In this document: positions 27,353 to 38,170 of the stretch, piece after piece
Layout of the letters: each line of letters opens with the position of its first letter
How positions within the stretch are numbered: the stretch's first letter is position 1
Assembly (NCBI RefSeq): GCF_001693385.1
Contig: NZ_CP016428.1
Span: 1,674,001 to 1,738,000, forward strand
Length of the DNA stretch: 64,000 nucleotides
Direction of reading: 5' to 3'
Origin: Bradyrhizobium icense
GTDB lineage: Bacteria; Pseudomonadota; Alphaproteobacteria; Rhizobiales; Xanthobacteraceae
The notes under the pieces: model-generated
The model's input: only the letters and a program-made list of their open reading frames with translations
What the model was told of the DNA's origin: nothing
The model's database searches: none
Translations under genes and position numbers: made by a program

Positions 27353-27813
27353 GTTGGAGCTGCGTCCGCCGGAACGACCTTGATTCCAGCTGCGCAGGAA
27401 TCGCCAATATTGCGAGCGTCCCATATGGAGAGCGCAGACGGTGAGCCGCGGTCTGCGTGCTACCTCTCGCGGGCTGGCATCGGGCCTTCGAAACCGATTG
27501 CGGCAAGTCCTCGAGAGAAGCCGGGAATGAGCGGACCGTGGCGGCCTTGCCGGACCTTACATGCCGTCCCTGGTCAACTATCTTTCGATTATCTCAACAA
27601 TTACTTCAAAACTTTCTGATAAGCAGATTGATCGGCCGTTGCTATGTTTCCCATCCGGGGCGGCTGCAGTGTCTGCGCGTCGGAATCGGACGGGAAGACC
27701 GCGAACTCTTGCCAGAGGTCGACGGTACAGGCGCCACGTCGCGTCGGTATGGCTTTTCCGGCTAAAGCACGCTGAGAGGCTATGCAGCCGCTGCTGCAAG
27801 GGTGTCGTCATCA
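27353..27813. other. intergenic region before LysR gene
   Basis: About 460 bases with no gene recognised on either strand. It may hold a terminator for the binding-protein gene and the LysR promoter, but no clear hairpin with a T run was found. Confidence 0.4.
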
Positions 27814-28722
27814 ATGCCAATTGTCCTGCCTCCATTGCCGGCGCTGCGCCAGTTTGAAGCGGCGGCGCGGTACCAAAGTTTTGTGAGAGCAGCACAAGAA
27901 CTTGGCCAGACGGCGAGCGCGGTAAGTCACGGTATAAGTTCGCTCGAAAAATGGTTGGGAGCTCCGCTGTTTCAGAGAACCGTGCGGGGGGTGAGCCTGA
28001 CATCGGCAGGTACGCAATTCCTGCCGTATGTCATTGACGGCCTCTCCACGATCGCGCTTGGCGCTCATCGCCTGCCTGGTCGGCGCCTGGAGAAACGGGT
28101 GGTGCTGAGCACGACGCCGACATTTGCGCAGCGATTCCTGATCCCAAGGTTATCGAGGTTCCGAAAGCTGTATCCGGCAATTCGTCTCAACATCGATACC
28201 TCTCCCAGGCAGATGCTCCTTCCCCTGGACGGCGTTGACTTGTCGGTACGTACCGGCCGGGGAAACTGGCAAACCAGTCGGGCCGAACTGCTGTTTAGCG
28301 AGCGGCTACTGCCGGTCACTTCCAGCGAGTATCTTTCCAAGCTGAAGAGAACAGGGGTCGTCGACTGGTCATCGAGCACGTTGCTGCGGCTTTCTTCGGT
28401 AGAACAGGATTGGAACGCCTGGGCCGAGTGTTCGAGGATCGAATTGAACGCCGGGGACGAGATGTATTTTGACACGATGCAGCTCGCTTGCGAGGCGGCA
28501 GCTGCCGGATTGGGGGTCGCTATCGGCAGGCTTCCGCTGATCCAATCGGAATTGGTCAGCAATCGGCTCGTTCCTGTCGTCGAGCCGGCGGTCAAGATCG
28601 AGTCCGGATACTGGCTCGTGAGTGCACAGGGAAAGGAGCCGCGAACCGCCGTCACTACGTTTCGGAACTGGCTCATGGAGGAAACGGTAGGCCTCCGCAG
28701 GAACAGATTGACCCCCGACTAG
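27814..28722 (+). CDS. LysR-type regulator, GcvA-like
   Basis: A 302-residue LysR protein beginning MPIVLPPLPALRQFEAAARYQSFVRAAQELGQTASAVSHGISSLEKWLG, the usual winged helix-turn-helix of the GcvA subgroup, then LFQRTVRGVSLTSAG and the effector-binding domain (VVLSTTPTFAQRFLIPRLSRF). ATG 27814 is preferred to GTG 27802 because of the conserved PLPALRxFEAA start. It lies between the TRAP binding-protein gene and the convergent TRAP permease genes, so it is a plausible regulator of that transporter. Confidence 0.85.
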   Translation: MPIVLPPLPALRQFEAAARYQSFVRAAQELGQTASAVSHGISSLEKWLGAPLFQRTVRGVSLTSAGTQFLPYVIDGLSTIALGAHRLPGRRLEKRVVLSTTPTFAQRFLIPRLSRFRKLYPAIRLNIDTSPRQMLLPLDGVDLSVRTGRGNWQTSRAELLFSERLLPVTSSEYLSKLKRTGVVDWSSSTLLRLSSVEQDWNAWAECSRIELNAGDEMYFDTMQLACEAAAAGLGVAIGRLPLIQSELVSNRLVPVVEPAVKIESGYWLVSAQGKEPRTAVTTFRNWLMEETVGLRRNRLTPD

Positions 28723-29039
28723 CGAGCCGGGCTGAATTTTATCTCGATGTGAAACAGCGCCAGCGGATAGCTGATCGAGCGCAATGCGCCGCCCAAAAGC
28801 TTTGGAAGCAGATTTCAGCATCCGTTCGCAATGGCGTGCCGAAAAGCCCATACCATTGTCCAGCCTGGCCTATCGAAACAGCATGGCCGGGGATGGGAAC
28901 ATCAGTGCAGTCTAGGCGCGGCGGTCGGCGTACCCGCGCGGCCGCACACCTGGCGACCGTCTTGCGCCGGGACTTTCAATTGGGCGAGAATGCCGTTGCG
29001 CGGATCGGATTGGCTTGCGCCTCTTGGCAAGCGTGGCCG
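28723..29039. other. convergent intergenic region
   Basis: About 315 bases between the ends of the LysR gene and the TRAP large-subunit gene. No coding or terminator structure is evident. Confidence 0.4.
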
Positions 29040-30440
29040 CTACTTGAAGATGGGCGAGAAGGGCTGCTCAGTCATTGGAATGTCGATCGTAATGTTTGTG
29101 GTGTCGACTTTCGATTTCGAGAGCCAGTATGTCACGGATTGAGGCCAGCAAATGACGACTAGAACCAGAACGACCTGCATGCCGACCCAGGGCAACGCAC
29201 CCCAGTAGATGTCCGAGCTTAGCACCTCTTTCGGTGCAATCCCTCGCAGGTAGAACAGGGCGAAACCGAAGGGCGGGTGCATGAACGACGTCTGCATATT
29301 GACGCAAAGCAGCACGCCAAACCAAACGAGGTCGATTCCAAGTTTGGCAGCCACAGGTGCGAGCAGCGGGATGATGATGAATGCAATCTCGAAGAAATCG
29401 AGAAAGAAAGCCAGAAAGAACACGAAGACATTGACGAACAAGAGAAAGCCGACGGTGCCGCCTGGCAGGTCAGTCAGCAGGTGCTCGATCCAGAGCGAGC
29501 CATCCATCCCCTGGAACACCAGGCTGAAGCAGGTTGAGCCGATCAGGATGAAGACAACCATCGAAGTCAGATGCATGGTTGATGTCATTGCCTGCTGGAC
29601 CAGCGGCCAGGTTAGCCGTCGATGCAGACCTGCCAGCGCCATGGCCCCAATGGCGCCCATGGCGCCAGCCTCCGTTGGGGTCGCCAGGCCTAGTCCAATC
29701 GTTCCGAGCACGAGAAAAATGAGGATGATCGAGGGGATCATTCCGCGCAGCACGCGGCCGACCAGTTTCCAGGTCATCGCCTGGTTATCGCTCGCAGGGC
29801 GGGGAGGCATGTATTGCGGGCGGACAAGTGATATGAAGGCGATAAAAAGGATGAATATCACGACTTGAAGAATTGAGGGGCCAATGGCTCCCAGATACAT
29901 GTCCCCGACCGATCGGCCGAGCTGGTCCGCGAGCACGATCAGAACCAGGGAGGGTGGAATGAGCTGCGTAATTGTACCCGATGCTGCAATCACGCCGGTC
30001 GCCAGCCTCATGTTGTATCCATATCGGACCATTACCGGGAGGGAGATGACGCCCATCGCTATTACGGAGGCGGCGACTGTTCCCGTTATCGCGCCGAGAA
30101 CCGCTCCGACAATAATAACGGCGTATGCGAGACCCCCCGGCACCCTGCCGAACAGCTCACCGGTACCCTCGAGCAGATCTTCGGCCAACCCGCAACGCTC
30201 CAGCAGCGCTCCCATAAAAGTGAAGAACGGAATCGAGAGCAAGAGCTCGTTCGAGATTATTCCGTAGAATCGAAATGTGAGCGCCTGCATTAACTGCACT
30301 TCGAAATGGCCGGTGTAGATTCCAATGAGTCCGAAGAAGAGGCCGACCGCAGCCAGCGAGAATGCAACCGGGAAACCAACCAGCATGAAAAGGATCATCG
30401 TGCCGAACATGATCGGCGGCATGACGCCATGTGTAAACAT
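29040..30440 (-). CDS. dctM: TRAP transporter large permease subunit
   Basis: A 466-residue membrane protein with about 12 spans, of the DctM family. It contains the family landmarks FFTFMGALLERCGLAEDL, GGLAYAVIIVGAVLGAITGTVAASVIAMG, GTITQLIPPSLVLIVLADQLG and ATPTEAGAMGAIGAM. It forms the ion-coupled translocation channel with the small subunit encoded 24 bases upstream. The start at 30440 has only a weak ribosome site, consistent with coupling to the upstream gene. Confidence 0.92.
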   Translation of the reverse strand: MFTHGVMPPIMFGTMILFMLVGFPVAFSLAAVGLFFGLIGIYTGHFEVQLMQALTFRFYGIISNELLLSIPFFTFMGALLERCGLAEDLLEGTGELFGRVPGGLAYAVIIVGAVLGAITGTVAASVIAMGVISLPVMVRYGYNMRLATGVIAASGTITQLIPPSLVLIVLADQLGRSVGDMYLGAIGPSILQVVIFILFIAFISLVRPQYMPPRPASDNQAMTWKLVGRVLRGMIPSIILIFLVLGTIGLGLATPTEAGAMGAIGAMALAGLHRRLTWPLVQQAMTSTMHLTSMVVFILIGSTCFSLVFQGMDGSLWIEHLLTDLPGGTVGFLLFVNVFVFFLAFFLDFFEIAFIIIPLLAPVAAKLGIDLVWFGVLLCVNMQTSFMHPPFGFALFYLRGIAPKEVLSSDIYWGALPWVGMQVVLVLVVICWPQSVTYWLSKSKVDTTNITIDIPMTEQPFSPIFK

Positions 30441-30464
30441 TGGTTGAGTCCGTTTTGAGTGATG

Positions 30465-31028
30465 CTATTGAGGCGGCGCTTCGTAGCGCATGTCGAGGGT
30501 AAGAATGCCGACCGCCGCTGACACGCGCTTCAGTAGCTCCGCTACACCCTGCAAAAGAACCAGGGCGAAGCCGAGCGGCAGCGCCGCCTTCGCGGGCCAG
30601 AGAAGCAGGCCGCCGGCGTTGCTGGATTTTTCGAGGGACGTAAATGAAGACCAGAAGAAGGGCCACGCCAGATATGCAAGATAGGCCATGGCCGGAAGCA
30701 GAAAGAAGCAAATACCGATAATGTCGACCCACACCCGGTTGCGCTCGGAGAGGCGGGAGTAGATTAAGTCCACGCGTACGTGGCCGTTAATACGAAGCGT
30801 CTGCGATGCGCCGAGCAAGACAATCCCGGCAAACATGTACCACTGGATTTCAAGCCAGCCATTCGAACTCAAATTGAGAAGATAGCGTGAGGTCGCGTTT
30901 CCAGCGCTAATCAGGCAAGCAACAAGAACGAGCCATCTCGCGATGAAGGCGGCTCCATCTCCAATCAGGTCGACTGCGTGGCAAAACCTGATCGTGATGT
31001 TCGCCACTGCCGCTCGTCTAGATGTCAT
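30465..31028 (-). CDS. dctQ: TRAP transporter small permease subunit
   Basis: A 187-residue protein with four predicted membrane spans of the DctQ family (DGAAFIARWLVLVACLISAGNA, NGWLEIQWYMFAGIVLLGAS, VDLIYSRLSERNRVWVDIIG). ATG 31028 is chosen because the upstream in-frame extension is basic and not family-like. It pairs with the large subunit directly downstream. The binding protein for this pair is probably the one at 26261. Confidence 0.88.
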   Translation of the reverse strand: MTSRRAAVANITIRFCHAVDLIGDGAAFIARWLVLVACLISAGNATSRYLLNLSSNGWLEIQWYMFAGIVLLGASQTLRINGHVRVDLIYSRLSERNRVWVDIIGICFFLLPAMAYLAYLAWPFFWSSFTSLEKSSNAGGLLLWPAKAALPLGFALVLLQGVAELLKRVSAAVGILTLDMRYEAPPQ

Positions 31029-31210
31029 TTGGGTTGATTTCCATTGTGCCGTGGGTTTGGTGCGTTGTGCTTGGCCGGCAAAAAAGTGGAGGCGATACAA
31101 ACGTCTGCGTAAGCGGCTTGCTCGGAGGCGGGTAGCTGCGTCAATCAGTCCAAAGTACCGGCATCTGTTGGCAGTTGTGATAGATGGAGTCTGTATCGTG
31201 CGAGTGCGTT

Positions 31211-32182
31211 TCAAACCGTCAGGATGGTCGAACCGGTCGTGGTGCGATCCTCCAACGCGGAGTGCGCCTTGGCGGCGTCACTGAGCGCATAGGTCTGATT
31301 GATTTCGATATGAATTCGTTTCGATCCGACCATGTCAAAAAGGTCGTTTGCCGAGGCGACGAGGTCGTGGCGCTTCTCAATGTGATGTCGCAGAAGAGGA
31401 CGGGTGAGATATAGGGACCCACGAAGAGCAAGCTGCATGGGGGCGAGCGGCTCTACAGGGCCGGACGATTGGCCAAACGATACCATCATGCCCCTATAGC
31501 GGAGACAATCCAGCGAACGCAGGAAAGTATCTCTGCCGATGGAGTCATAGACGACCGGCAACCGTTTACCCGCTGTGATACGTGAGACTTCAGCAACAAA
31601 ATCCTGCTCACCATGAATAATGGGGTGATGGCATCCATGCGCGCGGGCCAGTTTCGCCTTTGCAATGCTTGATACCGTTCCTATGACAGTTGCCCCCAAT
31701 TGGGCAGCCCACTGACAAAGAATGAGCCCGGTCCCCCCTGCAGCGGCATGTACCAGAATGGTGTCGCCGGGCTGAATGGGATATGTTTCCCGCAGTAACA
31801 TTCGCGCCGTCATACCCTGCAACATCATGCCGGCAGCCTGTTCAAAGGATATCGAGCCGGGCAGCGCTACAACACGGTCGGCGTCGATAATGCGGGTCTC
31901 AGCATACGCGCCGAGCTCGCCCGCATATGCAACTCGATCGCCGACCTTGATGTTCTTGACGTTGTTGCCAACGGCTTCGACCGTACCCGCTCCCTCCTGG
32001 CCGGGGACAAACGGAAGAGGCACGGGGTACAGCCCCGTTCGGTGATAGACGTCAATGAAGTTCAACCCGATCGCGGCCTGCTTGAGACGGATCTGGCCTG
32101 GACCCGGCTTCTCGAGCTCTATCGATTCCCATGATAGGACATCGGGTCCGCCTGTGCGGTGAACCTTCATTGCTCGCGTCAT
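31211..32182 (-). CDS. quinone oxidoreductase (zeta-crystallin type), second copy
   Basis: A 323-residue NADPH-dependent medium-chain reductase with GLNFIDVYHRTGLYPVPLP (residue 39), GQEGAGTVEAVG, LQGMTARMLLRETYPI, VHAAAGGTGLILCQWA and ARVHGCHHPI-like cofactor-domain segments, without zinc ligands. It is clearly related to the enzyme at 16764 (roughly half identical by eye). It is upstream of and co-directional with the TRAP permease genes, 180 bases apart, so a joint transcript is possible. Confidence 0.9.
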   Translation of the reverse strand: MTRAMKVHRTGGPDVLSWESIELEKPGPGQIRLKQAAIGLNFIDVYHRTGLYPVPLPFVPGQEGAGTVEAVGNNVKNIKVGDRVAYAGELGAYAETRIIDADRVVALPGSISFEQAAGMMLQGMTARMLLRETYPIQPGDTILVHAAAGGTGLILCQWAAQLGATVIGTVSSIAKAKLARAHGCHHPIIHGEQDFVAEVSRITAGKRLPVVYDSIGRDTFLRSLDCLRYRGMMVSFGQSSGPVEPLAPMQLALRGSLYLTRPLLRHHIEKRHDLVASANDLFDMVGSKRIHIEINQTYALSDAAKAHSALEDRTTTGSTILTV

Positions 32183-32827
32183 TTTATGAGGCTCTCTAAC
32201 AGAATTGAAAAGCGAAGCGCGCGACGGCTGAGGTAGCCGGGGGGGTGCTTAGCGGCCTCGCAGGTTCGCGAAAATCAGATAGTGTTGAAGTTACGCTTTT
32301 GAAATTTGGAAGTGATCCGCGGAATGCGCGGCGCATGTGGAGCTGCCTTCCGATGAAGTGATGGACTCCGCTGGTGAAGCAAAGAAGCTATGATGAACCT
32401 TCTCCGTTCGACATCGAGATGTCGGGGAGAAGCCGCATTGTTGGTGCTGCGCCGCTCCAGCCGCGCGGGTGCGTTTCCGTCGAGTGACTAAGGTAAGGCC
32501 AGCGCTTCCCGCCGAAAATCACCGTCTCAAGGATGGCGGAAGAGGCCGGAGAGTCCGGATCGATGACGGTCGTGATCACCGCGAGTGCGCACCAGCGCGC
32601 CTTCTGGTGCACACCCGGCCATGATGCAGCTTTCGTGAAGTTGAATATCAAGACTATCTGATATTCGGAAATGTCCGGCCCGGCTAGGGTATGGTGACGG
32701 TGATCGTGATTTGGACTCAATGATCCCATGTGGGTCCTGGGTCGGCGCCGAAACCCTGAGTCCCGGATGACGTCTGCATCACGTCGTCACGTCGAATCGA
32801 ATTGAACAAAACATTTAGGAAGTTCGC
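32183..32827. other. intergenic region between divergent genes
   Basis: About 645 bases between the leftward quinone oxidoreductase and the rightward RraA-like gene. A 113-codon leftward frame (32388-32729) has no family resemblance and no ribosome site. Nothing else is supported. Confidence 0.4.
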
Positions 32828-33544
32828 ATGGGCAGAACAGACTGCGAGAAGCTGACCGAAAGGTTGGGAGGGTTGACCACGCCTCATCTCGCCGACGGGT
32901 GTCTTCGATTGGGAGTGCCAATCCGGGTCGGGCCTTCGGCTCTTCAGTCGATTGCGCCGAGTATGCGGTGTGCAGGGCGCGTACGGCCCGTAAGACATCT
33001 GGGCAGCATCGACGTGTTCTTCGAATCTCTGGAAGAAGCGAAGCCAGGAGAGGTAATGGTCGTGGATAATGGCGGTCGCCTGGAAGAGGCTTGCATCGGC
33101 GATATCGTTGCGCTTGAGGTGCAGGCCGCCGGACTTGCCGGTATGGTAATCTGGGGGCTGCATCGGGACAGCAAGGAACTCTCTGATATCGGTTTCCCGA
33201 TTTTCAGCATCGGCAGCCTGCCGACTGGCCCGCAGCGGCTGCACGCCAGGCCCGGCGATATCTTCACCCGGGCAACCGTGGGGATGCATACGGTTACTTC
33301 AGCCGATTTCGTGGTTGGTGACGCCAACGGCGTGCTGTTTCTTCCGGAAGAGAGGCTGGAGGAGATCGTGACCGCTGCGATCGGGTATCGCGACACGGAA
33401 GCGCGGCAACTCAAGAACATGGCGGCTGGCAAGTCGTATCGGGAGCAAAGCCGCTTCAGCGAGTACCGGGCGCGACGTGCCAATGAGCCCGGATATGGGT
33501 TTCGTCAACACCTGAAGGCGATCGAAGCGGCAGGCGAGGTGTAG
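32828..33544 (+). CDS. RraA-like aldolase/decarboxylase
   Basis: A 238-residue RraA-fold protein with THHLADG-like start ([14 protein letters not shown]), [47 protein letters not shown], and [22 protein letters not shown]. The GDIVA..AAGLAG and R-D-S arrangement matches 4-hydroxy-4-methyl-2-oxoglutarate/4-carboxy-4-hydroxy-2-oxoadipate aldolases, which yield pyruvate and also decarboxylate oxaloacetate. It is therefore probably metabolic rather than an RNase E regulator. AGGAAG precedes the ATG. An intrinsic terminator lies 157 bases after its stop. Confidence 0.85.
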   Translation: MGRTDCEKLTERLGGLTTPHLADGCLRLGVPIRVGPSALQSIAPSMRCAGRVRPVRHLGSIDVFFESLEEAKPGEVMVVDNGGRLEEACIGDIVALEVQAAGLAGMVIWGLHRDSKELSDIGFPIFSIGSLPTGPQRLHARPGDIFTRATVGMHTVTSADFVVGDANGVLFLPEERLEEIVTAAIGYRDTEARQLKNMAAGKSYREQSRFSEYRARRANEPGYGFRQHLKAIEAAGEV

Positions 33545-33700
33545 TCCCGTGGATTGGTGCCGGAGCAACCTGGGGGCCACGTTCTGACAATCGTCCCTAA
33601 CCCGGTTTGGATTATTGGACTGCGAGGTTGTTCTGACGTTGCTACCGTCATTCTGGGTCTGATCGGAAGTTTCCTCCCATGTTTAGGCTCAGCTACTTGC

Positions 33701-33733
33701 GGGCGGTGAGACAATCACCGCCCGTCCTTTTTG
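33701..33733 (+). terminator. intrinsic terminator after RraA-like gene
   Basis: A 9-bp perfect stem (GGGCGGTGA / TCACCGCCC) with a 5-base loop is followed by GTCCTTTTT. It is a classical Rho-independent terminator on the plus strand, ending the transcript of the RraA-like gene. Confidence 0.8.
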
Positions 33734-33933
33734 CGGCTGCCTCAAAAAGTCGGGAATCTCGCAGACTGGCCATCCGCGGGTGCGCGCGAAGGGTCGCCAT
33801 GACGGGTATCGACCTGGTTCGTGCGCCTTGCGCATGGAAGGCCCTGCAGGCCACCGGATCCAGTCGATGAGCGGCTGCCATGAATGGATGCCGGCAGAAG
33901 CCGCGGAGCAAGAGTCCCGCTGCTGTGATGGGG

Positions 33934-34395
33934 TTATGTCGGCGGCGACCAGTTCGACTTTATGCAGCGCAGTGTAAACGATGATCTCGTCTGTCTGATT
34001 CCCGGAATCTTGTACAATTTGTGACGAAGGAATTGCTCGTATCCGTCGGCGCCGGCGACGGCAACCTTGATAATGAAGTCATATTCGCCGGTCGTCATGT
34101 AGGCCTCCAGTACTTCCGGCAGAGCGGAAATAGTCTGAGAAAATTTTTCGAAGAAGCCATCATCGTGACGGTCCAGGATCACTTCGACCATCACGGTATC
34201 AGGCAGGCCCATGCGCTTCTGATTGATGACGGCCGTGTAGCATTCGATATATCCTCGCTCCTCCAGTCGCTTGACGCGCTGCCAACAGCGGCTCGGTGAA
34301 AGTCCGACACGGGCGGCGAGATCCGTATTGGACAGGCGGGCATCGCGTTGCAATTCGCGAATGATTTTTCTGTCCATTTCGTCAAGCAACTTCAT
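33934..34395 (-). CDS. Lrp/AsnC-family regulator
   Basis: A 153-residue Lrp-family protein. The N-terminal helix-turn-helix lies in LLDEMDRKIIRELQRDARLSNTDLAARVGLSPSRCWQRVKRLEERGYI, followed by the RAM ligand-binding domain (VMVEVILDRHDDGFFEKF, EVLEAYMTTGEYDFIIKV). ATG 34395 matches the family start. Branched-chain 2-oxoacid dehydrogenase operons such as bkd of Pseudomonas putida are activated by a nearby divergent Lrp homologue (BkdR). This gene, 1.5 kb from such an operon, may do the same. Confidence 0.85.
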   Translation of the reverse strand: MKLLDEMDRKIIRELQRDARLSNTDLAARVGLSPSRCWQRVKRLEERGYIECYTAVINQKRMGLPDTVMVEVILDRHDDGFFEKFSQTISALPEVLEAYMTTGEYDFIIKVAVAGADGYEQFLRHKLYKIPGIRQTRSSFTLRCIKSNWSPPT

Positions 34396-34805
34396 GGTGT
34401 GATCTCTCTGCAACCGCCCGAAAAGGGAAATTCATCATTGGACGATTGCTCGGTGGACGATGGTTCCGGGCCGGGAAAGACGTTTGCTGCTGCAGCCTGA
34501 CCGCTGGGACCATGAAGATGGATTACCGCGGTGGGAGCTGTGCACTATCCAGGTCGGGCTGGAGATGGGAAAGGGGGCTGGTTCGAATAGATCGAGTGAT
34601 CGCGTAATCGTTCGGGCAGCGCGCTTGGGCATCTGGTGGAGTGGCAGCCTCTGAATTATTTACGGCCTGGCGGGCTGCAACGCCGAAGAAGCCAGCCGGA
34701 TTGAGCGTACCGTTGCAATTGCTGTTTCACGGTATCAATAATGCCATACGTCATCTTCTGGAAGTGAGGCGTTGTCATCCGGCGGTGAATCATATTCACC
34801 CGACG
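34396..34805. other. intergenic region upstream of Lrp gene
   Basis: About 410 bases between the serine hydrolase stop and the Lrp-family start, both leftward. No additional gene is recognised. The region likely carries the regulator's own promoter. Confidence 0.4.
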
Positions 34806-35663
34806 TCAGGCCAACGCAAGGCGTTCGACCTCGTATTCAGTTATGCTCTCGTCTTCGGCTTGGGCAAACGCAGCAACGGTGCGAGGCGTGCGAAGGTCGT
34901 TGAAGTGGTAGACCGCGCTGACGCTTCCAGGGCCCGCACCGGAATGGCCCAACGCAGAACCTGCCGCCGTCATTCGACCGGCCATCAGGCCAAGACCATA
35001 CCCGGCAATCTGCCACGGGCGCCGTTGGATCGGGCCGCCAATGGCGACGAAGGTCTTCATCTCGGTCAGGAGATGACTCGGCAGCACCTCACCCAGGATC
35101 AGCCCGTGCAGAAATCGCGCTGCGTCGCTTGCGGTTCCGACCAGGAGACCATGGTAGACCCAGCCAGGATCGTAACCGCCGGGATTCCCCCACAAGGTCT
35201 TGGCGAGATCACCCGCGGTGGCAGCTATGTGCACCGAGGCCAGACCGAGCGCATCAAAAACCAGGTGCTGTAAAGCGCTGCCAATGTTGCGTCCGGTAAT
35301 GTCTTCAATCTTCCTGCGGACCAAATAGTAGCCGATATTTGAATACCCCCAGTCGTGGCCTGGTTCGAACTCGAGACGGTCGGCCCCGGCATAGTCCAGC
35401 AGCTGCATGGCATTCCAGGGCTTTTCGCCGTTCTGAACGGCTGCGCGATAAGCTGGCAGAGCGCCATAATCCGGCACACCCGCCCGATGCTGCAGTAATT
35501 GACGGAGAGTGAAGGGGCGGCAGTCGAAAGGTTCATCCAGCGCCAGTCTTCCTTGTGCGACAAGCCGCAAAGCGGCGGCTGCCAGCACAGTCTTGGTGAA
35601 ACTCCACCAAGGGACGCCCGGTTGCGGGGCGCAATCGACCGAGGCGTCGGTCAATTCGTGCAC
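34806..35663 (-). CDS. serine hydrolase, beta-lactamase/esterase family
   Basis: A 285-residue penicillin-binding-protein-fold hydrolase with SFTK (SxxK, about residue 21), YSNIGYYLVRR (YxN motif) and a C-terminal GHSGAGPGS corresponding to the HxG motif. There is no signal peptide, so it is probably a cytoplasmic esterase or peptidase of the beta-lactamase-related class rather than a resistance enzyme. The start is GTG at 35663, with only a weak ribosome site. It is divergent from the bkd operon. Confidence 0.82.
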   Translation of the reverse strand: MHELTDASVDCAPQPGVPWWSFTKTVLAAAALRLVAQGRLALDEPFDCRPFTLRQLLQHRAGVPDYGALPAYRAAVQNGEKPWNAMQLLDYAGADRLEFEPGHDWGYSNIGYYLVRRKIEDITGRNIGSALQHLVFDALGLASVHIAATAGDLAKTLWGNPGGYDPGWVYHGLLVGTASDAARFLHGLILGEVLPSHLLTEMKTFVAIGGPIQRRPWQIAGYGLGLMAGRMTAAGSALGHSGAGPGSVSAVYHFNDLRTPRTVAAFAQAEDESITEYEVERLALA

Positions 35664-35845
35664 TCAGGAAGCGTTGTTTCATCCAGCCGAGTCGAGCAGC
35701 GAAGACCTGCGACGTCGAAGCCTGATGTCCGTGCCGAAGCGTCTGCGGCCAGGTCGGGCGGAACGCAGACGATTGTTTCTGAAAAACGCGCAGGCACGCC
35801 CAACATCGAAAGAACATTTTGGCGCTGGCTGGCTAACCTGGATAA

Positions 35846-37153
<1,308 letters not shown>

Positions 37154-37154
37154 C

Positions 37155-38168
37155 GTGACGTCGCGGACGATGATAGAGGCGATCCGTGATGCGCATGACG
37201 TCATGATGGAGCGTGAACCGAACCTGGTGGTCTTCGGAGAAGATGTCGGGTTCTTTGGTGGCGTTTTCAGATGCACGAAGGGATTGCAGAAGAAGTTCGG
37301 TTCACATCGATGCTTTGATACGCCGATCAGCGAGAACGGTATTGTGGGTGCGGCCGTGGGCATGGCGGCATACGGCTTACGTCCGTGCGTCGAGATCCAG
37401 TTCTCCGACTACATGTATCCGGCGTTCGACCAGATCGTTTCCGAGGCAGCCCGCCTTCGTTACAGATCCGCAGGCGATTTCAGTGCGCCGATGACGATCC
37501 GCATGCCGGTGGGCGGCGGAATTTACGGTGGCCAGACACATTCCCAAAGTCCCGAGAGCCTGTTCGCACACGTGTGCGGGCTCAAGACGGTCATGCCCTC
37601 GAACCCCTACGATAGCAAAGGCTTGTTGATCGCCGCAATTGAGGATGAGGATCCCGTCGTCTTCCTGGAGCCGAAGCGGCTCTATAATGGACCGTTTGAT
37701 GGTCACCATGACCGGCCCGTGGTGCCATGGTCCTCCCACGCGCTGAGCGAGGTTCCCGACGGATATTACCGCGTGCCGCTGGGCAAGGCCACCGTTCGCC
37801 GCGAAGGCGGGGCGGTAACCATCGTGACCTACGGAACCATGGTGCATGTCGCGCTCGCAGCCACTCAGGAAAGTGGCATCGATGCCGAGGTGATCGACTT
37901 GAGGAGTCTGGTTCCGCTCGATGAGGAAGCCATCATTGAATCCGTTCGAAAGACCGGCCGCTGCGTCATCGTGCACGAAGCGACCCGCATTTGCGGATTT
38001 GGTGCCGAACTGTCCGCCGTCATCCAGGAGAGCTGCTTCTATCACCTCAAGACGCCGATCAGGCGGGTCACGGGCTGGGACACCCCATATCCCCACGCCT
38101 TTGAGTGGCAGTACTTTCCCGGCCCTGGCCGGGTTGCCGACGAAATCCGACTTGCGCTGGAGGACTGA
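37155..38168 (+). CDS. bkdA2: branched-chain 2-oxoacid dehydrogenase E1 beta
   Basis: A 337-residue E1 beta subunit with VFGEDVGFFGGVFRCTKGLQ (residue 26), FDTPISENGIVGAAVGMA, IQFSDYMYPAFDQI, THSQSPESLFAHVCGLKTVMPSNP and IVHEATRICGFGAE. The start is GTG 37155, one base after the upstream stop and preceded by AGGG, so translation is coupled to E1 alpha. An ATG at 37170 is an alternative. Confidence 0.92.
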   Translation: MTSRTMIEAIRDAHDVMMEREPNLVVFGEDVGFFGGVFRCTKGLQKKFGSHRCFDTPISENGIVGAAVGMAAYGLRPCVEIQFSDYMYPAFDQIVSEAARLRYRSAGDFSAPMTIRMPVGGGIYGGQTHSQSPESLFAHVCGLKTVMPSNPYDSKGLLIAAIEDEDPVVFLEPKRLYNGPFDGHHDRPVVPWSSHALSEVPDGYYRVPLGKATVRREGGAVTIVTYGTMVHVALAATQESGIDAEVIDLRSLVPLDEEAIIESVRKTGRCVIVHEATRICGFGAELSAVIQESCFYHLKTPIRRVTGWDTPYPHAFEWQYFPGPGRVADEIRLALED

Positions 38169-38170
38169 TT

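Noticed and set aside
32388..32729. 113-codon leftward frame in the gap before the RraA-like gene
   Set aside because: No ribosome site, no recognisable domain and codon use unlike neighbouring genes.
32828..33544. RraA as an RNase E inhibitor
   Set aside because: The residues and the neighbourhood favour the metabolic aldolase/decarboxylase branch. RraA-type inhibitors are shorter and occur in gammaproteobacteria.
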